In this document: in pieces, positions 8,304 to 13,865 of the stretch
Layout: the number at the start of each line of letters is the position of its first letter
How positions within the stretch are numbered: the first letter of the stretch is position 1
Assembly (NCBI GenBank): GCA_913009215.1
Contig: CAJVXG010000007.1
Span: forward strand, 1 to 19,193
DNA from: an uncultured Gammaproteobacteria bacterium
GTDB taxonomy: Bacteria; Pseudomonadota; Gammaproteobacteria; Acidiferrobacterales; CAJVXG01
Direction of reading: 5' to 3'
Length of the DNA stretch: 19,193 nt
The notes under the pieces: model-generated
Database searches by the model: none
Told to the model about the DNA's origin: nothing
Seen by the model: only the letters and a program-made list of their open reading frames with translations
Made by a program: the position numbers and the translations under genes

Positions 8304-8582
8304 TCACGGCCACCGCTTTGGGCGCACGGGCCTACCATATTCATCCATTCCAATCCCCGGCCCATAAGCATCCGGCTCAACATCTATGATTGGACTAATC
8401 GTTTTCCCATCTTGGGTCTGCCACTTAAATGGCTGACCAGTTGCATCAGAATTGACTCCCGGCCCATAAGCATCTTTCTCGTATGGCTTCAACAATCCTT
8501 CTTGAGAATTCCATTCATCAGCAACGGCCTGTGGTGCGAGGTTGATAATAACCAGCGCCAATAACAACTTGATTGTTTTCAT
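8304..8582 (-). CDS. Small secreted protein with two DAYGPG repeats
   Basis: The protein has 92 residues, with a strong GGAGG 5 bases before the ATG. The N-terminal 21 residues are a clear Sec signal (MKTIKLLLALVIINLAPQAVA, cleavage after AVA). The mature 71 residues carry two copies of a motif, KDAYGPGVNSDATGQPFKW and PDAYGPGIGMDEYGRPVR, about 33 residues apart. I know similar small periplasmic proteins from proteobacterial chromosomes, where the role is unknown. It lies 17 bases after the FkbM gene and probably shares its transcript. It converges on Rz1 with 12 bases between stops. It looks like cargo (lysogenic conversion) and not a lytic gene. Confidence 0.72.
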   Translation of the reverse strand: MKTIKLLLALVIINLAPQAVADEWNSQEGLLKPYEKDAYGPGVNSDATGQPFKWQTQDGKTISPIIDVEPDAYGPGIGMDEYGRPVRPKRWP

Positions 8583-8599
8583 ATTTTCCTCCGAGTCCT

Positions 8600-9436
8600 T
8601 TAATTCACAAAATTCCGGAAAAACTCAAACGATGTTTCCTGTGATTCAACCGGGCACAGAAAGTAATTATCACAGCCATGCAATTCAAACGAATCAATCC
8701 ATTCTATTTGGCAGCTCTTGCCAGATACCATAAACCGTCCGGTTTTATAATTTAACTCTTTAAGCCATTTAAACAGGGCATCTGATTTCTCTGGATCATG
8801 TGGATTTGTCAGTTCACAATAAATAAAAGGACGATCCTGTTTAACCACATTTTTCATTCCATTTAATACATCAAGCTCAGCCCCTTCCACATCAATTTTA
8901 ATAAATGCGATAGGTTCATTTGCTACGCGGTGTGCCATATCATCGAACGATTCCGTGAAGACTTTTATCCGATGACCGGCTGTTTTTTTATGAAGAAGTG
9001 ACGATGTTGGATCGCCTTTCTTTGAGTAATTCAACTCTCCTATAAACTGTCTGTCAGAGATTGCAATTGGGAATACAGAAGCGTCAGCGAACGAGTTTCG
9101 ACTTATCAATTCCTGGACATAAGAATAGCTGGATGGATTTGGTTCAAACCCAATATAAGTGCGTTGCTTATCGACACAGAAAAGATTCACAAGCAGTTCA
9201 CCAACATGGGCCCCTATATCGACAACGATTCCCTTCTTGTTGTTCATCGCAACTTTCAGCAAGGTAAACATATACCTGTCATCAAGGGGATTGATGTTGT
9301 TGCTACCAAGTCCATGGATAATCGGGCTGATTAATGATGCGGTACCATACCGAAAAATAAATTCTTTTTTGCACAATTTGGAAAGCCCAATAATACTCTC
9401 CTTTTTCAAATTTCTTTTGAGTCGTTTGATCTGCAT
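8600..9436 (-). CDS. FkbM-family SAM-dependent methyltransferase
   Basis: The protein has 278 residues. FkbM family enzymes O-methylate small molecules or glycans. Visible hallmarks are the SAM-binding loop VVDIGAHVGE (71-80), the acidic FEPNP (97-101), SDRQ...LNYSKKGDPTSSLL (128-147), the IKIDVEGAE block (179-187) and FIYCEL (204-209). All are typical of FkbM. No signal or TM segment is present, so it is cytoplasmic. Inside a phage, an FkbM enzyme plausibly modifies host surface glycan and blocks superinfection, or it serves glycan metabolism; both are inference. It lacks a clear ribosome site, and a perfect TATAAT lies about 45 bases upstream. It is probably independently expressed cargo. 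Confidence 0.85.
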   Translation of the reverse strand: MQIKRLKRNLKKESIIGLSKLCKKEFIFRYGTASLISPIIHGLGSNNINPLDDRYMFTLLKVAMNNKKGIVVDIGAHVGELLVNLFCVDKQRTYIGFEPNPSSYSYVQELISRNSFADASVFPIAISDRQFIGELNYSKKGDPTSSLLHKKTAGHRIKVFTESFDDMAHRVANEPIAFIKIDVEGAELDVLNGMKNVVKQDRPFIYCELTNPHDPEKSDALFKWLKELNYKTGRFMVSGKSCQIEWIDSFELHGCDNYFLCPVESQETSFEFFRNFVN

Positions 9437-9479
9437 TTATGGTAGAATCCGTTTAATTTCTTATGGAATATTGATAGCA

Positions 9480-9485
9480 ATTATA
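9480..9485 (-). promoter_or_regulatory. Candidate -10 element for the methyltransferase operon
   Basis: A perfect TATAAT on the minus strand lies 44 bases before the FkbM start. No good -35 hexamer is found at 16-18 bases upstream, so it may be weak or activator-dependent. Transcription would begin near 9473, leaving a leader of about 37 bases without a clear ribosome site. Confidence 0.4.
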
Positions 9486-9772
9486 CCCCAACATTATTAA
9501 TACGCTGACGCCATTTGTCTGATTTATCTCGTGCAAAACACCACGTAAGTAACTGATTCTATTAAGAGCAAACTGTAATAAAATCAATAGCAGACAAGAA
9601 TAATAATCTTCGTAAATGATTGATTAATAAAAGAAAAGTGCGATGTTATTTGCCTTTGTACCAGAAAGGCGGGCCACTGTTTTTTCTCTATTAAAACAAT
9701 AGCTTACGATCTTGGTGCAAAATAAAGTCAAAACTGCTGCAAAACTCTTTCTCTATATTAATAAATCGGCTT

Positions 9773-9863
9773 GCCGGGATTACTGCTTTTAATTTTCAAG
9801 ACCAGCATTAAACCAGTTCACTATCCGCATGCTTTCGAGGGAGGATAGTGTAGGCATCCCGGC
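9773..9863. repeat. Nested inverted repeats (possible attP arms or RNA structure)
   Basis: The outer arms GCCGGGAT (9773-9780) and ATCCCGGC (9856-9863) are perfect complements. The inner arms CACTATCC (9819-9826) and GGATAGTG (9843-9850) are also perfect, with a 16-base loop. The concentric arrangement would form a two-tier stem in RNA from either strand. No T-run follows, so it is not a standard terminator. Confidence 0.55.
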
Positions 9864-9896
9864 CTGTTTGCCACCATGCCGACCGGTGGGCTATAG

Positions 9897-9910
9897 GAGG
9901 GCCTTCCCTC
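9897..9910. repeat. Short hairpin at the end of the nuclease-like gene
   Basis: GAGGG, loop CCTT, CCCTC forms a perfect 5-bp stem that touches the stop codon of the minus-strand gene ending at 9910. A weaker CCACC/GGTGG stem is found just left of it. No T-run follows in the minus direction, so this may protect a 3' end but is not a canonical terminator. Confidence 0.35.
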
Positions 9911-10518
9911 TATTTCGGTAAATCCTCAAATCGAATAATTTTCTCGTTTATCACCCAAACGTCGATAGGTAAATTGTAATGTCGGATCAATATCCGCAAC
10001 CGTTTTTCCTGTGCCTTTGACGGGGTAATCAGAACAATCCCTGCACGACGCCCGGTATTGGCTGCATAGTGAAGGGACTGGCCGACGGCCTCTGCCCACT
10101 TTGGGCCGAAGTCATATTCAATGGCATGAGTATCTGTCAGGCAATCAACCCGTGTCCTGTCAGGCAAAACAAATTCAATTATCCCGGTACATTCCATCTT
10201 AACATAACTGGCTTCCGATACTTTCCCCGCTGCATGTGCATCTATAATCCAGGCAGGGAGATAGGATTTAATGACAGGATAGTAAGGCTTAACAAGCGGA
10301 GGAAGCAAAACGAGTATACCAATGAAAATTGGAAATATAATCGCAAATGCAATAAACCCGAACTTGGCTTCTTCTGTCGGAATTGCCCATCGTCGAATAT
10401 ATTGCATAAGCGAGGTGAGGGCGACGACAAACGCCCAGAATGTCTTGTTTGTGATTAGAACTAAAAACGTAACAATCAATACAAGATAAATTATTCCTTC
10501 AATCATTCCTTCGGCCAT
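9910..10518 (-). CDS. Membrane-anchored PD-(D/E)XK nuclease-like protein
   Basis: The protein has 202 residues, with a very strong GGAGGAGGAG ribosome site just before the ATG. Residues 7-40 and 53-73 are hydrophobic (GIIYLVLIVTFLVLIT; FGFIAFAIIFPIFIGILVLL), predicting two or three membrane passes. From about residue 100 the domain is soluble and conserved-looking: RTRVDCLTDTHAIEYDF, then KWAEAVGQSLHYA, then RAGIVLIT. Asp125, Glu134, Asp136 and Lys140 sit with the spacing of a PD-(D/E)XK-like active site, with E-x-D in place of E-x-K. I have seen similar soluble domains as unnamed proteins in mobile elements. It is last in the RHH-integrase operon and may act in exclusion or DNA processing at the membrane; that is inference. 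Confidence 0.6.
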   Translation of the reverse strand: MAEGMIEGIIYLVLIVTFLVLITNKTFWAFVVALTSLMQYIRRWAIPTEEAKFGFIAFAIIFPIFIGILVLLPPLVKPYYPVIKSYLPAWIIDAHAAGKVSEASYVKMECTGIIEFVLPDRTRVDCLTDTHAIEYDFGPKWAEAVGQSLHYAANTGRRAGIVLITPSKAQEKRLRILIRHYNLPIDVWVINEKIIRFEDLPK

Positions 10519-10529
10519 TTCTCCTCCTC

Positions 10530-10700
10530 CTACAAAAAAATATTGTATCTTGCTTCAACCGCTATCATCATAAGCAGAAAGGAAACGACCGCAATAACTG
10601 CTGACTCGATAATGGCTCCTGATACCGCCAGTGGAATAGCGATAGCCGCCGTTACCACGGACACTGCTTCAAAAAACAAATAATATTTATTTTGTTTCAT
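10530..10700 (-). CDS. 56-residue membrane protein between integrase and nuclease-like genes
   Basis: ATG at 10700 with GGAG 8 bases upstream, located across the integrase stop. The stop at 10530-10532 lies 11 bases before the next start, with that gene's ribosome site in between. The product starts MKQNKYYLFFEA and has two hydrophobic stretches (VSVVTAAIAIPLAVSGAII; AVIAVVSFLLMMIAVEA) ending ARYNIFL. It is tightly placed in the operon, so it is probably real despite its size. It may partner with the downstream membrane-anchored protein. Family not recognised. Confidence 0.6.
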   Translation of the reverse strand: MKQNKYYLFFEAVSVVTAAIAIPLAVSGAIIESAVIAVVSFLLMMIAVEARYNIFL

Positions 10701-10711
10701 ATCAATTACTC

Positions 10712-11857
10712 CTACGAAAGCAATCCCGCCTTGTTCAATTCCCGGATACGATCCATATCCAGTCCGGCCTCTACCTCGGTAAACTGAATCGGGTGCCCTT
10801 GCAAATACCCTTCGGTCATGGCGCGGTTTTTATGTCCTGCCAGTTTCTGTGCGTCTTTGTCCGTGCGGTCATACAGATAGATACCCAGTGACCTGATTTC
10901 ATAGAAACTCGGCAACTTTTTTTTGTCCAGGCCAGAAAATAACCCTTCTTTTTCTATTGCAATATCACGGGCCTCTTTAAATCCACGTGACAGAGCATCT
11001 ACCGTCAGTCCCTTGCCACGATAACGCTTGCTATGGGTTATGGGGTAGTGCAGCAGATATTCGCTCAACACGTCGTCCTGACAGCGCCTGACGATCTTTT
11101 TAAGTGTGCCACTGATCTTCATGTCCAGGTAGGCAGACTTGCCGTGCTTTTTGGTTTTCTGCTGGACCACTTTGAAAACGTAATCTTCACCTTCCAAGGT
11201 AGGCCGAGGAAGCAGGACCAGGTCTCCGGGTCGCTGTGTGGTGTGCAGAAACAGGTCCATGGCATTTTGGATGTACGGCTTTGCGTATTTGTAAATAGTG
11301 TCGTAATCATCAAGTGTCAGCCGCTGACGCGAGCGTTTGTATTTAACCGACAAGGCCTGGTCGGCATAATTTTCTTTGGCATAGCCACGGGCTACCGCTC
11401 GCTTGAAAATAGCTTTCAACAGGGAGCGATATTTTTTGGCCGATCCTGGCGTAAAGCCTTCGATGAATTGCTGCACCATCGATACCGATAATTCGTTTGC
11501 TGACTTGTCTGCAAAGCAAGTGCGAATGGTATTCAGACAGATCAGATAATCCTTGATCGTACAATCCGCCAGATCGCCAGCCGCGTTTTCTTCTTTCCAG
11601 AAATTCTCCATGTGGTCCAGGTGTTCACCAAACTTTTTGGTTTTCTGATTCAGGACACAATCCACCAGATCGGACGATGGCATCAACTCGCCATTCAATA
11701 TCTTGGCGGCGTTAATCGCCTTGGTTTTGTTACTGCCCATGCCATGATATTGTTTGGTCACCGGATGACGATAACGATACAGCACCTGGTTGTCCTTGCA
11801 GGCTGTATACAGATTCATCGGCAAGCTGCGATTCTCATGCTTTCTGGGACGGCTCAT
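10712..11857 (-). CDS. int: Lambda-type tyrosine integrase
   Basis: The protein has 381 residues and recombines phage attP with bacterial attB. The N terminus (MSRPRKHENRSLPMNLYTAC...YRYRHPVTKQYHGMG) matches the arm-site-binding domain of lambda Int (RRRSHERRDLPPNLY type). A core-binding domain follows at about 75-175. The catalytic residues are Arg209 (TTQRPGDL), Lys234 (QQKTKK), Arg322 (YEIRSLG), His342 (LAGHK) and nucleophile Tyr351 (GYLQGH), with the usual 9-residue His-Tyr spacing. The usual first His of HxxR is replaced by Tyr319. The start codon overlaps the stop of the upstream RHH gene (ATGA). The arrangement implies control by that regulator. Confidence 0.92.
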   Translation of the reverse strand: MSRPRKHENRSLPMNLYTACKDNQVLYRYRHPVTKQYHGMGSNKTKAINAAKILNGELMPSSDLVDCVLNQKTKKFGEHLDHMENFWKEENAAGDLADCTIKDYLICLNTIRTCFADKSANELSVSMVQQFIEGFTPGSAKKYRSLLKAIFKRAVARGYAKENYADQALSVKYKRSRQRLTLDDYDTIYKYAKPYIQNAMDLFLHTTQRPGDLVLLPRPTLEGEDYVFKVVQQKTKKHGKSAYLDMKISGTLKKIVRRCQDDVLSEYLLHYPITHSKRYRGKGLTVDALSRGFKEARDIAIEKEGLFSGLDKKKLPSFYEIRSLGIYLYDRTDKDAQKLAGHKNRAMTEGYLQGHPIQFTEVEAGLDMDRIRELNKAGLLS

Positions 11858-11988
11858 TTCTTTTGTCCTTTAATGTATCTGTCAATCGCTCGACGGATTA
11901 ATGCTGCGACAGGCGTACCTGTCTTTTCCTTGAGTTTGTTCAGGGCTTTTTCCTGCTTTTCTGTCAGATGTAGATTTCTGCGTTTCAT
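11854..11988 (-). CDS. 44-residue ribbon-helix-helix regulator upstream of integrase
   Basis: The small ORF starts MKRRNLHLTEKQEKALNKL and continues GTPVAALIRRAIDRYI, ending at TGA overlapping the integrase ATG. The basic beta strand (RRNLHL), helix, TGTP turn and second helix (AALIRRAIDRYI) are the CopG/Arc-type RHH signature at normal length. Such dimers bind short repeated DNA half-sites. It is the first gene of the integrase operon, and its own promoter contains two tandem 10-bp repeats, so autoregulation and control of int level are likely. The role is inferred from the family and position. Confidence 0.8.
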   Translation of the reverse strand: MKRRNLHLTEKQEKALNKLKEKTGTPVAALIRRAIDRYIKGQKK

Positions 11989-12023
11989 ATAATTATAATA
12001 CACACCAATGTACACCGCGTCAA
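11989..12023 (-). promoter_or_regulatory. Strong promoter with tandem operator repeats; near-leaderless RHH-int transcript
   Basis: On the minus strand, TTGACG (12018-12023), a 17-bp spacer and TATTAT (11995-12000) form a near-consensus sigma70 promoter. Only 6 bases separate the -10 from the ATG, so transcription should start at or very near the start codon. The spacer and flanks carry GGTGTACATT directly followed by GGTGTGTATT, tandem 10-bp repeats (8 of 10 identical), a good target for the RHH product. TATAAT also occurs in this block with a 20-bp spacer and would be worse. Confidence 0.7.
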
Positions 12024-12063
12024 TTACTTTCTGATTTTGTGTATTTACCCTATATATCTGATT

Positions 12064-12516
12064 TTATTCAGATTGAGGAAGAATTTTCATTAATTCCTCG
12101 AATAACGATAGGGCTAAATCAGCCTGTAAATTTTCACGGTCATCGAGATTATATTTTATAATTATTGTACTGACTGAACTCATTGCAGCCGACATAATTT
12201 GTCTATCATACATCGGTGCAGCGATTGTATTTTTTGGACCCAGGTTAAAAAACAACCATTCTATGCGGCAGTTAACTGTTGCCGCAATGCCCGGCCATTC
12301 AGCTTTGTTCGGCCAACCAATCCCTTCGAGCCACCTTCCCACGGTTGGCTGTGAACAGCCCAACAGTCTGGCTAAATATGTTTGCCTGCCGCAACCTTTT
12401 TGTGGCGCATTCATATCGTCGAGGGCTTCATTAAGCCGTTTTGAAAATCTTTTTAAATCGAGAGTGGCTAAATCAAGCTGATCTGAGTTTTTCTGCATGT
12501 CGTTTTTGAAGGTCAT
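12064..12516 (-). CDS. HTH transcriptional repressor (CI-type DNA-binding domain)
   Basis: The protein has 150 residues. An HTH runs through RQTYLARLLGCSQPTVGRWLEG (about residues 44-65), followed by GWPNKAEWPGIAATVNCRIEWLFFNLG, as in CI/C2-type phage repressors. The remaining 60 residues show no Ser-Lys LexA-like peptidase, so it would not be cleaved by RecA in the usual way; induction should work through another signal. It is the last gene of the leftward operon, 1 base after the stop of the previous gene. It is the best candidate for the prophage repressor. A general regulator of the left operon is the alternative. Confidence 0.72.
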   Translation of the reverse strand: MTFKNDMQKNSDQLDLATLDLKRFSKRLNEALDDMNAPQKGCGRQTYLARLLGCSQPTVGRWLEGIGWPNKAEWPGIAATVNCRIEWLFFNLGPKNTIAAPMYDRQIMSAAMSSVSTIIIKYNLDDRENLQADLALSLFEELMKILPQSE

Positions 12517-12517
12517 G

Positions 12518-12901
12518 TCAATTCCTTGATTTTAATGACTTAGGATTTGTTCCTGTAATCTCTATGTTACGCGTTGGTACAGATAACGGAACTCCATCTT
12601 CTTCTGCCATGCTAAGAATGTGCTCAATATTAACCCCAATTTCCCAACCAACTATCCTCGCCATTTGTGCGAAAATAGTTAGTTGGTCTATATGACCATC
12701 CTTGTCTGTATATAAAAAAACATGATGCGGGTCCGTCTTTATGCAAAAAAATGCAGAGCAGTTGTTAATGATTTTGTATTCAATGCCCAACGCATCCAGA
12801 TCGCTTTTTGGAACCCTCAACCAAACACGATTCATGTATTCAATCAATTTGAATTCGTGCGTTACTTTAGGCCATTTTTCTTTTGCCATACTGAGTGCCA
12901 T
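12518..12901 (-). CDS. Unknown protein of the lysogeny operon
   Basis: The protein has 127 residues. The ATG shares a base with the upstream stop (TAATG), and the stop sits one base before the repressor's ATG. The sequence is a mixed alpha/beta soluble protein (HEFKLIEYMNRVWLRVPKSD, AFFCIKTDPHHVFLYTDKDG, LTIFAQMARIVGWEIG). No motif was recognised. Its coupling between an excisionase-like gene and a repressor suggests a lysogeny-control or immunity-related task, which is inference only. A second Met at residue 5 is an alternative start without a better ribosome site. Confidence 0.55.
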   Translation of the reverse strand: MALSMAKEKWPKVTHEFKLIEYMNRVWLRVPKSDLDALGIEYKIINNCSAFFCIKTDPHHVFLYTDKDGHIDQLTIFAQMARIVGWEIGVNIEHILSMAEEDGVPLSVPTRNIEITGTNPKSLKSRN

Positions 12902-13110
12902 TACTTTTTCTCCTGATTAATAATTTTGTCTGCCAGCGGATTCCCCGTATGGCGCTTCTTTAACATTCCCGTATCGAGATAATATTGTTTGCCAAATTTT
13001 TCAGCAGGTAACGCCCCTGATCTGAGCCAGCCCCATACTGTCCGCTTACTGGGCCGGGATTCTTCCGAAAAATATTTCTCCAAATACTCATTCACTGTGA
13101 TTAATGCCAT
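12901..13110 (-). CDS. xis: Excisionase-like winged-helix protein
   Basis: The protein has 69 residues. The layout is ITVNEYLEKYF, SRPSKRTVWGWLRSGALP, EKFGKQYYLD, then GNPLADKIINQ. This matches lambda Xis-like MerR-fold excisionases: a helix-turn-helix with a conserved RTVxxWxRxGxLP, followed by a wing strand. It would bend DNA at attP and direct Int towards excision. Here it is separated from int by three genes and lies in a different operon. That suggests opposite timing of excision and integration. It shares stop/start bases with both neighbours (TAATG). It could also be a small regulator of the Cox type. Confidence 0.72.
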   Translation of the reverse strand: MALITVNEYLEKYFSEESRPSKRTVWGWLRSGALPAEKFGKQYYLDTGMLKKRHTGNPLADKIINQEKK

Positions 13111-13250
13111 TAATTAATTCCCCAATACAAAACCCAGCGGTCAAAAAGATCGCCAGGCAAAAACAAGGCGACCGTTATCAGCAAAAAATAAAGTGGAAAC
13201 AAAACAATTTGCCAGACAACAGATCGGTTACCAGAAAACAGATTCTTCAT
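13110..13250 (-). CDS. 46-residue single-pass membrane protein leading the left operon
   Basis: The product starts MKNLFSGNRS, has a hydrophobic stretch VVWQIVLFPLYFLLITVALFLP (residues 11-32) and ends GDLFDRWVLYWGIN. Its TAA overlaps the ATG of the excisionase-like gene, which supports it being translated. An in-frame ATG at 13259 adds three residues (MPS), and neither start has a good ribosome site. As the first gene of the leftward operon it may be an immunity or superinfection-exclusion peptide. Function unknown. Confidence 0.55.
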   Translation of the reverse strand: MKNLFSGNRSVVWQIVLFPLYFLLITVALFLPGDLFDRWVLYWGIN

Positions 13251-13296
13251 GGACGGCATTAAATCATAGTTACCGATAGGCACAAGTAGTTTTTAA

Positions 13297-13325
13297 ATAT
13301 TTCCGACGAACGGTAGTGGAAATAT
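13297..13325. promoter_or_regulatory. Divergent-switch operator: 8-bp inverted repeat, 29 bp overall
   Basis: ATATTTCC (13297-13304) and GGAAATAT (13318-13325) are perfect complements around a 13-bp centre. The element lies in the 152-base gap between the leftward lysogeny operon and the rightward early operon. A rightward promoter may use TTCCGA (13301-13306) and TATACA (13325-13330), so the arms overlap both boxes, as expected for an operator. Promoter boxes are weak guesses. The inverted repeat is directly visible. Confidence 0.5.
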
Positions 13326-13402
13326 ATACAGTGTTTAAGTTATTGTATCGAAACTGAATTGGCTTAATAAATACAGCAAAGGGGTTAGTGCAATAAACAA
13401 AC

Positions 13403-13636
13403 ATGAATATTACGACCAAAGCAATCGATATTGCCATCCAGCGTCACGGCATCGAAAAAGTGTCAAAACTGATGAATATCAGCGTGAGCAGTATCCGTAA
13501 ATGGAAACGTGATGGTCGCCTGCCCCGTACCGAATTTACCGGGGAAAGCGATTATGCCTCTATTTTGCGTTGCCTTACCGGCATATCACACGCAAAAATT
13601 TTGCTGTCCTCGAAATATCGTTGGGCCAATAAATAA
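13403..13636 (+). CDS. Cro-like / YdaS-type HTH regulator
   Basis: The protein has 77 residues. KAIDIAIQRHGIEKVSKLMNI, SVSSIRKWKRDGRLP and a short tail form a five-helix Cro/YdaS-like HTH (about residues 5-45). It is the first gene rightward of the divergent switch, so it should act as the lytic-side repressor that shuts off the left operon. The ATG has no obvious ribosome site; AAGGGG lies about 20 bases upstream. The length and fold are normal for the family. Confidence 0.68.
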   Translation: MNITTKAIDIAIQRHGIEKVSKLMNISVSSIRKWKRDGRLPRTEFTGESDYASILRCLTGISHAKILLSSKYRWANK

Positions 13637-13679
13637 CCACGGATGGCAACTGATGTCGGTTCGCCGATGGTGGGGTTGT

Positions 13680-13865
13680 ATGAAAGAAATTGATAAAGCC
13701 CGTGAGCGCCGTATTCGCATTCTGAACGCTCGCATGGTGGCCCAATACAACTGGGGGCAAAAGGCAAAAGCGCGTCAGACAATGGCTGTCATGTACGGTG
13801 TGATGGCTGGGAGAAGCGCCGACCAGGTTTCCAGAATGGAATCTGCCACTGGATTGCATAAATAA
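13680..13865 (+). CDS. 61-residue early basic protein, unknown
   Basis: The start is chosen at ATG 13680 because GGGG lies 5 bases upstream; an earlier ATG at 13653 would add nine residues. The product is basic and helical (MKEIDKARERRIRILNARM, NWGQKAKARQTMAVMYGVM) and ends ATGLHK. Its TAA overlaps the replication gene's ATG (TAATG). It lies in the place of CII- or small early regulators but shows no recognisable HTH. Function unknown. Confidence 0.5.
   Translation: MKEIDKARERRIRILNARMVAQYNWGQKAKARQTMAVMYGVMAGRSADQVSRMESATGLHK

Larger units (their letters stand above)
9437..9909. other. 473-base gene-free region, best attP candidate
   Basis: No convincing ORF is present on either strand. 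The left part (9440-9770) is AT-rich and holds the methyltransferase promoter. The right part holds nested inverted repeats. It is the largest gap on the downstream side of the integrase gene, where lambda-type phages keep attP, although two small genes intervene here. The word CAGTTCACTAT (9815-9824 area) resembles the lambda arm-type site CAGTCACTAT. The minus strand at 9793-9821 resembles the 5' half of a serine tRNA. The att core cannot be defined without the host sequence. Confidence 0.35.

Noticed and set aside
9793..9821. Complete tRNA-Ser gene on the minus strand
   Set aside because: Only D-arm and anticodon-loop-like words are present. There is no T arm, the anticodon stem pairs poorly, and no CCA end is seen.
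13643..13693. 16-codon ORF starting ATGGCAACT
   Set aside because: Too short and it overlaps the better-supported start at 13680.
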